DNA of 64,000 nt. Origin: Apteryx mantelli (taxonomy: Eukaryota; Chordata; Aves; Apterygiformes; Apterygidae). The stretch covers positions 115,539,415-115,603,414 of the forward strand of contig NC_089979.1 in assembly GCF_036417845.1 (NCBI RefSeq), given 5' to 3'. Below the pieces are notes generated by a model. The model was not told the origin of the DNA. It worked only from the letters and a program-made list of their open reading frames with translations, and did no database searches. Below, in pieces: positions 35,548 through 48,528 of the stretch. Within the stretch, counting starts at the first letter, position 1. Each line of letters starts with the position of its first letter. The position numbers were made by a program, and so were the translations under genes.

Positions 35548-36805
35548 CTGAAAAAGATAAGTGATAAGGATTAACCACTTCAACATATTCTGTGTGACTT
35601 GACAATTTCATGCCCTGTGAGAATTCAACAGATATTTCTCTCCCTATCCTCACCTCTAGCCCAATGCAAGCAAACCTTTCCCAGAAGAAAAAAGCTACCC
35701 TCTAAATAAGAGGTAGAAAACTGATATTACTATCAAGTCAAAGATTTTAGTTCTCCTTTACCAAACAAGCTTTTACATACAACTCTCAGTACTTCAATCC
35801 AACCTCCTTCGGGCTTCTCCAGACCCCCATTTTAAAGCCACAAAACAGTTATAGGACTAATAACTTCAATGGAGCCTTATAGGCACATGGCCATAGAAGT
35901 AGTATACCAACCAATTAAAAGCTAACATTTTATCAATCAGTCTTGATCAACAAGCCTCTAAAAAAATAAACAAACAACTAGATAGAGGAGTGGAATACTT
36001 CACACAGTCAAAGGTTTGGTGTTTCATAAAAAAAGTATTTGTAGATGCCAACACATATGTTGTATTTGAGCTCACAGTAAGAGCTCTATTGATTCAATAT
36101 TCTTACATTAGAAGATGCTTTAAAACAGAAAGAGCTAACATAATAAACAAAGTTTTTCAGCAACACCGCAACTCCCATGCTTAAACCTAGCAACAGGCAA
36201 CAGGAAAAGCAAAAATCCCTACATTTAAGTTCACATTAAGAGCCATATAAAAAATTCACAAGACAGAATCCTCTCCCACATCTATGTTTTTCTTCAGTTA
36301 ATTCATACAGCAAGTTTAGCCCATTCCAAGGAAAAGATACAATGCTGTCACATACAATTTATAAACAAGAATAAAAGTAATAGGAGAACAGAGAAGATTT
36401 AGTGTTCACATAGGAAAAAGGCAGCAGTTCAATTATTTGGAGGACTTAAACACTTTGAAGTTACAGAAGTAAAGTTGAAGTTAAGACCTCTTACAGACTG
36501 GCACACAGCTCACGCCTAGATGATTTTCAAAAAGCTTTCAGGAACATTGGAGTCCTCTTCAGTTTCCATCTAGAACAGTCTGCCCAGCTCACATAAGCAC
36601 CAAAACCCTACAGATTCCCCTCACTCTACTAGACCAATGCCCCCAAAATGACTTTGGCAAACAGAGAAGCAGGAAAGAAAAAGAAAAACAAAAAACCCTA
36701 CAAAAACAATCTACTCCTCCCCCATTAGGGCCCCTCAAAACAAAGGTCCATGCTGCTGCTGCTTACAGCCCAGCAAGAAACTAGCTAAGCCCTCTTTCAG
36801 CTCAC
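35548..36805 (-). other. Leader intron of bucky ball (putative)
   Basis: This AT-rich stretch separates the first coding exon of bucky ball (acceptor TTTTTCAG ending at 35548) from a candidate 5' non-coding exon with a good donor at 36805. No coding potential or repeat is recognisable in it. Confidence 0.45.
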
Positions 36806-36880
36806 CTTCTTTATGGAAGGCAGCTACTATGGTCCACTCCCTCTTCCACCTGAGGCTCATTTAACAGTGATTGGGGGGGG
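36806..36880 (-). promoter_or_regulatory. Candidate first exon and promoter of bucky ball
   Basis: On the minus strand AGAAG|GTGAGC gives a strong donor with the last exon base at 36806. About 60 bases upstream is CCAATCA (36874-36868), a CCAAT box, and a CAGGTG E-box lies at 36852-36847. CAGGTG is of the class bound by the oocyte factor FIGLA. The stretch is not a CpG island, which would suit a germline-restricted gene. The alternative is that bucky ball starts from the CpG island at 38150-39320. No transcript evidence is available to me. Confidence 0.35.
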
Positions 36881-38149
36881 GGCTTTTCCATCAATCAGTG
36901 GGAGGAACAATCCAAACATGGGGATAGGAACAGCAGTAAATGCCTTCATCCTGTGTGAAGAAAGCTAATAGTTTCATCTTGCAGACATTTAAGTTACATC
37001 CCTAAGTCATTCCAATATATCCAATCTTTAGGAATATTTGTAACATTGGAACTTACATTAAGAAAACCATAGGTTTCAAAGGAAATTGTTATCAATATTC
37101 CACTTAAAAGCCCACTGTTAAGGACATTGTTTGTAGAAACAAAATACAGAAAGTAGAAGATTAAGTTTACATCCATTTTTTAAGTTTATCAGCTGCTCAG
37201 TCTGATTACAAGAAGCGATGCTCTTCTATCCTCACACAACTAATTGGACGGGTGACTGTAATTTTCTTGTATATGAACAAGGGAAATATTCGCTCTAGCC
37301 AAATATACTCTACCACGTGTAAACATGAGTAATTCATGAAATACATGGTTATAATTTGAGTCTGCCTGGGCCTTACAGAAATGAGAATCTGAGTTGCCTC
37401 TTCACAACTTGAGATAACCTCCCTGAATGACAAAATGCTATGACTGCCATTGGTTTTGGGGGAGATGCCAAGGGAGGAACGCAAAACCAATGTGTGATGC
37501 AGGTAGGTGAGTAACAAGAAAAAGAAGTGTGGACACTTGGACATGGCTTATAAATCTAGGTTGTGAAATTACTAATTCTATTGTTTCTTTGCATAATGTT
37601 CAGATTAACCTTGTCCTTTGCACTAAGATACAAATTATGAAAGGGGCTCTATCAGAGAAGAATTATTGATCTTGCTGTTCTCAGACTTCCTCAATCAAAT
37701 CTTGTCTTTTCCTCTTATCTTGCACTTTGATATCATTTCTGCCATTTGCCTGGGATTTTTTAAACCCTCAACTCCTAGATTAATCTGATTGAGCTTTCAC
37801 CTATTTTGAGTTATATTCTAGCCTACCTCTTGGTGGACAAAAACTGGAAAACACAAATGGACCCAAAGGGAAATTAAAAAAAAAATTAAAACTCTGTAGT
37901 TTTTTAAAAGTTGATTATCTCAGGATTTTCCTTTTCCTTGGACTTCAGACTTCTCCCCTTTCCCTTGCCCTGTTGTTTCCTCCTGCTACCGACTCAACCC
38001 CTCAAAGTCTCAGGCTGCATTTGGTAAAGGCAAACCTGGGCTCTGCAACTCCGGCACTTGGCCAAATGACGTTTTAACTGTACGGTCTCTAGGCCCTAAC
38101 GAGGACCACAGGGGAAAGAAAAAAAAAAAAGAGGTTCTGGCAGGAAGAG
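36881..38149. other. Spacer between bucky ball and KBTBD2 promoter regions
   Basis: The sequence is AT-rich with no recognised exon, repeat family or RNA gene. It separates the candidate bucky ball first exon from the CpG island that probably starts KBTBD2, so the two genes are arranged head to head over about 1.3-2 kb. Confidence 0.5.
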
Positions 38150-39320
38150 AGGGACGATGGCGAGCGGAGCGGAGCCGCCTGCTCTCCCGCCTTCCGACCG
38201 CCAACCGTTAAGCGCGCAGCGGTTCTGGGCGCAGCGAGCCGCTCCGCCCAGCAGGGGGCCTCCGGCGCCGCCAGCCCGCCTGGCGCGCTCTGTTTGCCGC
38301 GCAGGCGCACTCGCCCCCTGCGGGGACCCTCTCCCGGCCTCGCCTCGGCGCGCTCCTGCGCAGCGCGCGGCGGAAGCGCCCGAGCGGCCGCCGTTGCCTT
38401 GGCGCGCGGGCGCTTGCGTAGGCAGGGGAAGCTCGGGGGAGAGGAACAGGAAACGGGGGCGGGCCGAGGCTCGAGACAGGGCGCGCGAGGCTCATTCCCC
38501 CCCCCCCCCATGGTCACCGCTCCGGGCATGCGCAGGGGAGGCGGGCGCCAGCGCGCGGCGCATCGTAACGGCCGCCGAGCGGAGGTGATGCTGCTGGCGA
38601 TGAGGAGGAGGAGGCGGAGGGCAGCGCGCCTGCGCGCGTAGTGGCCGCCGCCTCCGCAGCCCGGGGGGGACCGGATCCTCCGCCCCCTGCTTCCCCCCTC
38701 GCCCCGTGCCACCCGCCCTCGGGACGCTGAGGCCGAAGAGGAAGCGGCGGTTGGAGGTTTGTTTGGGGCGATGGCGGCGGCACCCGCGTCCCCCCGCGCC
38801 GCGAGGCGGCCGGCCGGCCGCCCCAGCCGGGCCCGGCCGCGGAGCCGTTTACCGTCTCGTCGCCCCGCGCCGCGGCCTGTTTGTGTGTGGCGGGGGGCCA
38901 GCCAGGCCCTGGCCGTGCGGCGGCCTCGCCTCGTCCCGCCCCGCCGGCGGGAGGCCCGCGGGGGCTCCGCGCCCGTCGTGCCCTCCTCTCCCCCCCCGCC
39001 CGCCTGGGCGCGGCTCCGCCGGCGGCCGCTGCGGCCCCAGGCCCCGCCGGACACCGGCGGAGACCCGCGAAGGGGAGGCGGGGGCGCCCTGGGGAAGGCG
39101 GCGAGGTGGTTGCTGCGGCCGCCTCGCCGCCCTTGGCCGGGGCCGGCTGCTGGAGCGCCAGAGCTGGGGAGAGCCCGGCCGGAGGAGGGGAGCGCGCCTG
39201 GCTGCCGGCGGTGCGGCGGCCGCCGGCGGGCCTGGCCCCCGCCGTGCGACGGTACTCGCGCAGCGGCCCCGCTTCCCTTCCTTAGGGTTGGCCGGGGAGC
39301 GTCTTGAGGAAGGAGGAGAG
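38150..39320 (+). promoter_or_regulatory. CpG island, probable KBTBD2 promoter and first non-coding exon
   Basis: This is a sharply bounded GC/CpG-rich block. Four NRF1-like palindromic motifs occur: GCGCAGGCGCAC (38299-38310), CCTGCGCAGCGCG (38355-38367), GCATGCGCA (38526-38534) and GCGCGCCTGCGCGCG (38624-38638). A YY1-like GATGGCGGC follows at about 38769-38777. Such a set is typical of a TATA-less housekeeping promoter. The KBTBD2 coding exons have an upstream acceptor at 45994, so a non-coding first exon is expected here; I could not fix its donor. The long open frames on both strands are composition artefacts. Confidence 0.65.
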
Positions 39321-39399
39321 GGAAGTGGAGAAATGGGGGGACGGGACGGCACGCCTGGGTACCGGGAAGGGGAAGAGCGTGTTCCTCCTCTAGTACTAT

Positions 39400-42300
39400 G
39401 CCGCGGGCTGGAGGGGACTGCGGAGTGCGTCCTGTGGTGGTGGGAGATTAGGGCTTCCAGCGTTGAGTTCTCCTCTTCGGCCCAGCACGTAGGGATGCTT
39501 GTAATGTGAATGTTTCTAGAGATGCCCGAAAGGGCGGATAGGATGTGGTCTTCCAGGAGAACAGCGCTGCAGTGGGCACTGCTGTTTCTTATAGTTGACC
39601 ACCTTTTCTTGCCGATATGTCTAGATGTGTGTACGTATAGTATTAGGATCCATAGTGACTTGGGTAGGGGGTTCAGTATGCGTGGATTTGAAGATTAAAA
39701 TAATTCGTGGTGAACTTTTATAGACTGAACATATGTGTAGTAGAGAATGCAAGATAGCTTTGAAATCAACCTTTTGCATGCATAAAACTTTCCAATATTC
39801 AGTATTTCTGTTATTAAAAACACTTACTATAGGGAATAGATACCTGCTGCTTTTGAAATAACTTTAGTTATGATTTAGAAATAGATTTGGGTAGCATTTA
39901 GCACCTGCATTTTTAGAGGTTTCCCTGCAAAACCATGGCGTGGTTTTTTTGCACTACTTCATGATCACAGTGGACCTGAATGGTATTCCCTCCTCCCCTT
40001 CAGTTTGTCAGTTTGTTTCAGAAACTCCAATGCCTGCCTACAGTGGAAATTTCTGTGAGTGACTGGAGTTCATCTAGGATTATTTCCACTTGAATTTTTT
40101 TAAGATGGTGCAGTTAGATCATTCAAATACCTTATCAACTTAGTTCAGTTTTTCTGAAGTGTATTAGGGGAAATAGATAATTTTCAATATTTCAGATACT
40201 CAGATAAATCATGTAACCTCACAATCTGGGCACAGGCATTGCACCTCTTATCTAATGATTTTTGCATGTGGAATAAAAAGGCCCAGTTATACAGGGTGCT
40301 GTGTAACTCTAGCATCTTTCAGGAACAGACCAAAAGTGAGGAAAGGACTTTACTGCTTATTTAGTTATTTTGACTAAATTTTGGACTTTTTTTTTTGAGG
40401 CATGCTTTTTAATTTTGGTCATGGGTTTGTGAAATTGACCAAAACTGGTGCAAATCTTAAAATGTCTTGTCCTTAATTTAGTAGCTGTTCCATTTTGAGA
40501 ATAAATGGATGTGAATGAGGTACCCATTATATGACTCTAACCTTTCAGGAAATAACTTATGATTACTTAAGCTACACTAATTATTAGCCTAATTTTTTAA
40601 TTTAGAGATGCTTGAATTTGTAGTTTAAATATTCGCTATGAAACAGTGTGATGATGTTCTAGGGAATGCTGTACACTTGTGAATTGAAATTGAAGTTGTT
40701 AAAGGAAAAAGACTCGCTTTACTAACATTCTAGAGTTCAGTGAAAATGCACTTGTTCTGTACATTCATGATATATGGCTGGACCTTATTAGAGACATCCA
40801 TGGCTCACTTTTTTCAAAGGTTAATTTACCAGTGCAGGTCAATTCTTTCCACAAGACAGAAATGCCCTTGGGGATGGAAACTGTTCCTATGCTCTACTTG
40901 GAAGGCCAGGTGCCAGGTTAAGTTGTTGGTTTATCTTGTGCTAATTTTATTTCTGGGCAGGTTTTCCCTTTACTGTATAACTTCCTTTAGTAGCAGAAAA
41001 ACAGGAAAAAAAACAGGTACTGAGGAGTGCACTGTGACCAAACATGTTGTTAGCCTGGAGTCTGACACTTCCAGTCTCTAGTTTCTGTCTAGTTTCAGGA
41101 AGGTCATCTACCTTGAAGTCGTAACTCCTGTCCCAAGCATAATATGTGTTGAAAAACTTCCTGTATGAAATGAAAAGTAATTTTCAAGATAAAAACAGTG
41201 TAGGAATAAGCTTGTCCTTTCTGAGTTTTTTGAGATTTCGTGTCATTGTCTTATCAGATATAATCTCCTTGATACCCTCAAGTTTCTGGATTCCAGTGTT
41301 TCAATGATAGCTTTGATGGCTTCAGAAAAGAGAAAAACTTCCAAGTCTGAAACTGCTTCATCAATTACTTATTTCTTTTTCACTACCAAAGAGGCAAATT
41401 TGATACATTACTTGGGAACGTAGAGCTTCCAACTCCTTTTTCTCCTTTATTTCCCATCTTTGAGATCTGTTGGCTAGGTGTATTGATTTAAATAATTGTT
41501 TTTAATCTTTCTTAGCATTTGTATACCCCCTTTCCTCATGCCGTGAGTTTGTATACACATTTTGAAACACATTGATTTGTAATTCAGCATAGCCTTAATA
41601 CTAAACTTGGTACTTTTATTGATAGCTGGGAGGATCACTGTCTCTACACATTTGAATGCTTGTGTAGTTTGGCATATGGTCGTTCAGTTCTTAATTCTGA
41701 CATTTTATTGTGTTAAAAATAGTGAATGACTCACTTCTGTAGACATGTTTTTACTTGTGATTTGTATGAAGCTGCGCTTGGATGGAAACTGGAATTTGAT
41801 TAAAAGTGCACAAAAGTACCATTTAGAACTTTTTATTAGTTAAAACTTGCTTAAATGAGCTGGATATCCAGGCAAATAAGTCCCCCCCCTCAACAAAGTG
41901 GTTTATTGAAGTGTTAATCGTAGTTAGTTAAGTTAGTTTCAGAGGTGTTTAGATGGTTGAAGATGCGGATAGGAACCTGCCTGTGGAACTTTAATTAATG
42001 TCTTTGTTTCCCAGAATTTTATTGGAAGTTAGGCATCTAATCTGGCTTATTCAATAGGATCTTTAGAGGAACGTATTTCTTTTCCTACTATCACAATATC
42101 TAAGTTATCTAAGGAAATGCATGTCTACACATCTCTGTTCTGCCCTTCTTATTACTTGGAAAACTAAAGTAATTTTTTTTGTTTAAACCATAAAAAAGCT
42201 TAAGATGACTGTAGTTCAGTTGAAGATTATATTATATCTATGTCTTTCATATTTCCCTGCTATTCAGATAGGAAATAATCGATAATTTTTTTCACAACAT

Positions 42301-45300
42301 AAATTGAAATATAGCACTAACACTTCCATGTATGTAGTGCAGTATGTATTTCTGTTTATAGAGTTATATCTCTGTTTATAAGTCTTTGTCTGACCTTAGA
42401 AGATAAATGGATTCAAGAAAGGCAATTAATAGCACTGTGCCATAACTCATTAACATTTGATGATTTGATATTTGGAATGGCCTATTTCAGATTTGAACTA
42501 CATGTACCAGTGTTAAAGCCACCTCATTAAAATGACTTACTCTAAAAGGAATAATTATGTAAAACAAAACAAACCCTTTTATCCACTTGTGATTTAATGT
42601 TGTTCTCCAGCTTGATATGGAGTTACTTTGGATCACTGGGTAACATTTTGGTTCAGTTTGCAATCCAATACTGTTGTGGCCTTCCAGCTGCTCTCTACCA
42701 GCCCTACTTTCGATAGCAGTCTTTCAAGAAGTTACCCAGGACAAGGTGGCATAAGAGGTAGGTCATTCCAGTGGCACAGTAGTACTGAGGGAAAAGTCGT
42801 CTTCATAGAACTTGTATTCAGGGAGTATTTTTACTCTGTTAGCATCATATGCTGAACTGAAATTCTAATTTCAGCCATCTGTATCTTTTCATCCATAAAT
42901 GACAAATATCTACTTCTGTGTAGTTGTTAGAACTACAGAAGACTGTTGATCTTTTCAAGTTCATAACACCATCAGTGCCACTGTTTTTCAATTAGTTGAG
43001 ATTTAAGAGCTGTATGCCAACCAAGCATAGTGTGGTGGGTGACGTTAGATTGGGACTTGTGAGAACTGAGCCTCTTACAGTTCTCCTTTGGCAAGTCTGT
43101 GGCTTTGGACAAACTGCTTCTTATTTCAGTGGGTCAGTTTTTCAGCCTCTAAGGTGAGAGGGACATTGCCTTTAAAAATTGTCTTGAACTCTTCAGGGAG
43201 AGGTGTGAGAGAGTCAGGTAGTCTTGGATGACTTTCCGTGCACAAAATGATGTTAGTACACCACTTACCCTAATGTTTTGAACAAATTCACTTCTCTTTG
43301 TCAAATGTTATAGAAATAACAGTAACTTTAGAACAAAAATTCAGAGATCGTTGACAAATTGTTCTTCTAGGAGAATTTAGTATCATTCTAGTAGAAGGGA
43401 GCGGGATGGGACTCCTGGCTTCTGTGACAGATATGACATTTTATGTTCTTCAGCAAACAATTATCACTGTCAGCAAAACAGTATAGATGTAGAAAACAGG
43501 ACCTGCGTACTTAACGTGTGCTTGTTCCTACCAACAGAAGACCTCCCTAATGCACAACATTGAAAAGAGACTCTTTCAGATTAACTGTAAGCCAAGGAGA
43601 CCAGCTTTGTGAATTCACAGTTCAAAGGTGGTTCACATCCACATAAACGTTCTGCATCAAGACTCCTGTCATCTCAATCTTTTCTGTCACTGAGGGTCAT
43701 ACTCAAATGTTCCAGCTATTTATAGTAATTAATTTCACAGCTTCAACTTGTCTTCTGTTGGACAGGTCTGCTTTTTCACTTACCCACTGTCAGCCTCATG
43801 TTGCCAAAACTGTCTTTGCTCTTATTAGCAGGTGTATATCAATTTCTCCATGGGATCTTTTAGTTCTGTTAGTCAATGACTAAAACTCTGTATGTTGAAG
43901 TTTTTTTCCCTGTTTCTAAAGATTGATATTCTTTAAAATTACATTTAATATGAAGTTATGATATCAGTGACTTCTTAGATCTTACTAAGCTTTAAAAGAA
44001 GCGATACTGAAGTTCTGTCTGAACAAAGATTAATCCACCAGTTTGTTTTTCCTGGCTTAGAGTACAGTTTTAAGAATACAATGCTGTGGATAGACCCTGG
44101 ATACCAGCAGAGCCATGAGCTATTTATTTCTATGGAGCTAACACACTTAGGAAGTCTGCGTGTCCTTGAAGCCATTTAAGGTTCAGTGCAAAATCTGTCA
44201 ATGGATTAGGTTGCATGTTAAGCTGTTATCAGATAACCAGGATAGCAGTCAGTGAGGTAGAGATTGGATACGTATTAATTTGGTGAAAAGAAGCTGTGAC
44301 TTGAAGAAAAAAAAAAAAGTAATTGCTTTAGATAAGCCAGTTCCTTGATGCACTTCTAGTTTTGTGACTTTGGTGTTTAACGGCACTTGAAACTCGGGTC
44401 TGTATGAGGGCAGGAATTTCATGCTAATAGATGTTATTACAGGAGACAGTAGTCTCTCCTTCTTCCCCTGCCCCAAAATATTAATGCCTTTTCTGTTTTT
44501 TTCTTAATTAACTGGCTTCACCTGAACAAACTGAACACTGATGGCTTTGATTATTTTGATTGTTCTCCAGTTAAACAACCAGTGAAAACTAAGAGTTTGA
44601 GTATGTGTGTATATTTTCTCTTTGTGTATATCTCATCACTGGAAAAAGAATTAGATCAGTGACACTAAATTAGTAGTAATTAAAATGGCATTAATTAAGC
44701 ATATCTGCTTTAAGTGAGTGAGTTTAAAAGACAGCTGTCCTTGAATTGTGTTACAGGCAGGGCTCTATTGAAATAGCAGATCTTTGACATGGCTGGCAGG
44801 TATTTCTACAGTGTTCATCGTACACTAAATCGTGTAATTTTGCTTGGAACTTCAAGTATGTCATTTCAAATAAGATGGATTTCTGCATTCCCCATTCTTT
44901 GTGAACTACTGATGGTGACTTAGACATTAGACAGATACATCACTGGTTGTTCCTAAATTTGGGAATGCAAAAGAACAGTGCAACATTAAATAAATCTTGA
45001 AGTACTTGACAGATGTGGTACTCTGTCCTTTATGATAGTGATTTTATTGTCAAAACTCTCCCATTCTTAGTTATGTTTCTGTGTTCACATGTAAGGTAAG
45101 ATAAAAACCTGACCCTTTTTTAAGAGAGGAAATGTCCAAACAAGAAAACAGACTTTGGTAGCTTGTGGTTGCTTTATAACCACTTTGTAAGTATTTTGAC
45201 TGCTGCTATTCAATCACCCCTTTGCTGCTGTTATCTGTTTATTTTTTTTTTCTCCCACCTATAGTGGTAGCACTTGTCTGGCTGCATGGAAATTATTTGG

Positions 45301-45994
45301 AACAAAGGATAAAGTTGAATGTTAATAGATGAAGCCCTTCCGGAGAGAGCTGATGAAGCAAATAAGCTTTGGAAAGATAAATTGTCAGGTTTTTTAATCC
45401 TTAGCTCAGGTTCTGCTTGCTCTATAGTAAAATACCAGGGGTGATAGGTGGAATAAATAGGTTTTTGGAGATGTTGGGAGTTGAGCTAGAAAGTGATGGA
45501 CTGTTTAGGAAACTGTATCTATTCTTAGAAGACCTCATATTGATAACATTAAGTAGACAAAAATGTATGGGCAATAAGAGCTGCTTAATATGGGAATGAA
45601 AAAAATGTGGCTAACTTATCAATGATTGAAGGAAATATACAGGTGAACTCAGTGGAAAACTGGGTAACTGCTGTAGTAGGAATAAAGTCTTTTCAAAACT
45701 TGTTTAAACTCTTCAGAGTTAGAAGCTGTGCTGATAGAAAAAAATATCTTAATTCATGGATCTAGGTCTTGATGGAATTCGTATATAAGCTCTTCTGCTT
45801 TGCACTTCTTTGGGATATTTTTATTGTTTAAATTTTTCTCTTTTCTCTACAAGGATTTCTGTGCCAGTACTTAAGTACTAATGTAGAAATAATTCTTTTA
45901 GGCAATCACTTTAAAAAAGGGTAACTATAAAAGGGAAAAAAATTTTTTGGAATAAGTACTAATGTGTAAACTAATTTTATTTTCCTGCTTTCAG
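39400..45994 (+). other. KBTBD2 intron 1 (putative)
   Basis: About 6.6 kb lies between the CpG island and the acceptor TTTCAG ending at 45994, which opens the KBTBD2 start-codon exon. It is AT-rich with no open frame that resembles a known protein. A weak MIR-like stretch lies at about 43065-43180 (GGCAAGTCTGTGGCTTTGGA followed by CAGTTTTTCAGCCTCTAAGG). Nothing else is recognised. Confidence 0.55.
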
Positions 45995-46022
45995 TCACTC
46001 AAGTGCAGCCATTGATCACGAG

Positions 46023-46115
46023 ATGTTACCACGAAATCTACCTCAGACTTTGCTTTTGCTCATTCATTTGCTGCATCATTATAAGTCTCAACAGGAACTC
46101 CGCAGACGCTCTTGA
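46023..46115 (+). promoter_or_regulatory. Upstream ORF 1 in KBTBD2 leader
   Basis: The start-codon exon of KBTBD2 begins at about 45995. Its first ATG, at 46023, opens a 30-codon frame ending in TGA at 46113-46115, with a leucine-rich centre and an arginine-rich end. A three-codon ATG ATG ACC TAA frame follows near 46151. Such frames usually lower translation of the main ORF. Confidence 0.55.
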
Positions 46116-46343
46116 AAGTCTCTGAACAGATTGTAATATCACGTCAAAGCATGATGACCTAACAGTAGGTCAAAGTCTAAAACATTGATTCAGCAGTCCA
46201 AGATAAACTGCCTTTTGTTATCAGTATTGCTTCTGAAGGCTACAGACCTCCTGCCGTTTCTTCCCTGGTTACTTCAGAAACGTTCAACTGACCTTTTTCT
46301 GGCAGACAGATCTTGACTTTTCTCTCTGGTCCTGGAAACATTA

Positions 46344-46433
46344 ATGGAATACAGTCATGTCTACCCAGGACGAGAGGCAGATAAACACCGAATATGCTGT
46401 ATCCTTGCTGGAGCAGTTAAAATTGTTTTATGA
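46344..46433 (+). promoter_or_regulatory. Overlapping upstream ORF 2 in KBTBD2
   Basis: An ATG at 46344, only 13 bases before the KBTBD2 start, opens a 29-codon frame in a different phase that runs through the start and ends in TGA at 46431-46433. A ribosome starting here would bypass the main start, so leaky scanning would be required for KBTBD2 translation. Its context (TTAATGG) has A absent at -3 but G at +4, so it is moderate to weak. Confidence 0.55.
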
Positions 46434-48489
46434 ACAGCAGTTGCTAACTGACATAGTATTGATTGTTGAGGGCACTGAATTCCCCTGCCATAAGATGGTT
46501 CTTGCAACATGTAGCTCGTATTTCAGGTAAGTATTCAAAGCAGTATCTATTAATTCAAGTAAACTATGATATCTGTTTTTGAGTGTAATATTACTTAATT
46601 GATTAACAGTTAATGTGTTGCAGAGCATTTTAGAGATCAATGAAGCAAGTAATAAAAATCTAAACCTTAATAGCAAGCATCAAAAGAGTAAAATAAATTT
46701 TATAGCATTTTGTGACTTACTCTGGATAAATATTGTAGTTTTCTACAAAAGTACAGAAAGAAATCACTTGTGACTGTTAGTTTTCTTTAGGGAGTTAATT
46801 GAGTCTGAATAATGTGTAAATTTCCAATTCTTCATACTTTTCTTTTTTCTAGAAGAAATTGATCTTTAGGTATTTGATCTTCTCTATTTTCCAAGATAGG
46901 GTAATTAGGTTATATTTTCTTGGCTATGGGAGTTCCATTGTGATTACTTTATCTGAAGTGTCTTAGCAGAAGCCTCTGCTAAGAGTAGGGATTGCTGTGC
47001 AAATTCATGGCTTTCTGTTCTGAATCATCTGTTTTTCTCTATTCAGCAAAGAAGCCAGAAACTCTGCTCTTGCCTGAGAGTCTTGCTGCAATGCAACAGT
47101 GGTGGTTTTTTTCCACTGAGATGCTGTTGCAATTTTTAATTCATTAGCTCGTTTTCCCAAGTGTCCTTTTTTTTTTTTCTTTTAAAAAGTTATGTTAATG
47201 AGATCTATCCATACTACTTTTTGCAGATAACTTGATAATGAGTCCTAGAAAATGAGGCATCATGGATTTTCAGTGATTAATCATTTGTGTTAGCATCACA
47301 GGAAAATTAATCTGCTTGCAGGGAAGGAATTGTAAAGCCTTGAAACCACTTTTGGTGACATTCATGGATATTTTATCTTCCTAATGCATTGTGAATTATA
47401 GCTTTTCTTTCCCAAAGAAGGTTTGCAAATTCTGTTTTCTTGCTGAGATGGTCTCTCCATACAGAACAGTGTTTCAAAGTGTTTTCTATATTTTGTCTAC
47501 TTTCTTTTGTTAGAGTGTAACTCTTAATGCAACAAACTATTCAAGGGTTAATTAGATACTTTCACATAAATATTTGCCACTTTTTTTTTATGTTTGTCTT
47601 TTCTTTTTTTAATCTCAGATGAATCTGGTACAATTTTTAGCAACAAATAGCATATGATCACTAGATAGTGATTATTGGTGGTGGCCTGCAGATGACATAG
47701 TTCCAACAATCTGTACAGTAACAGCCACTGGAAATGTGATCAGACTTAGTGTGGGTGGCTAATCATAAAGCTGGAAAGCTGTCATGAGTCCATGGAGTGT
47801 GCTGCATTAGAATATGCAGTCAGATCGCTTATTCTTATGTATTTATTATTTATGGAATGGAGTTCTGGCACTGGTTAAAAGAAGTATCAAGCTTGTGGTT
47901 TTGACATGCTCTGTTTTTCTTCCCTGCTTTGGTTTACAAAAAGATGTTCAGTTTCCTAAATTTAGCTTTATTATGAAAAATTGATAGCCCTGAAGGAGAC
48001 TTTGGGGGGGAAGGGAAGAATATCTCCTAGATTGATCCAGCATTGTGTATGAATATGGACAGCTTACCTTTTGTCTTTGTACTTGAGCACTGTGCTAGCA
48101 GCAGCTCAGCTCTGGCACATGCTGCTCAGCTGTGCCTAAGTGTGCAGTACAGCCAGATTCTGTAACAGCTGCCCCTTACTTTCTGTGAAGAGGAGAATCT
48201 CTCCAGGTACCCGTACTGTCTTGCTCACCTTCAGAAAGCTGCCTGGCAAGTTGAGACAAGATACTCACTTGGCCAGTCAATGACTCTTCCTAAAATGCCC
48301 TCGCCCTGAGTAAAGAAACTTAAAAGAATGCAGAGAGATAGGGCACTACTTCTTATTTTTATCAGGTGCTTTATGGTATGACTTTTTTGAAGGCGTGTAT
48401 CCCCATGTCCCATTCACCTATGTAATAATTAGAGGCAGGACTACAGGGAGCACCCACCATCCTTTCTAACTCCTCTCTTACCTGGTTTC

Positions 48490-48528
<39 letters not shown>

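Noticed and set aside
38089-39509. Several long open frames on both strands, up to 321 codons, at the KBTBD2 CpG island
   Set aside because: GC-rich DNA lacks stop codons by chance. The frames overlap each other on both strands and are Ala/Arg/Pro/Gly-rich without domains.
48493-48527. A-tract as the tail of a processed retrocopy
   Set aside because: No coding-like sequence, SINE body or flanking duplication is seen upstream, so a simple mononucleotide repeat is the better reading.
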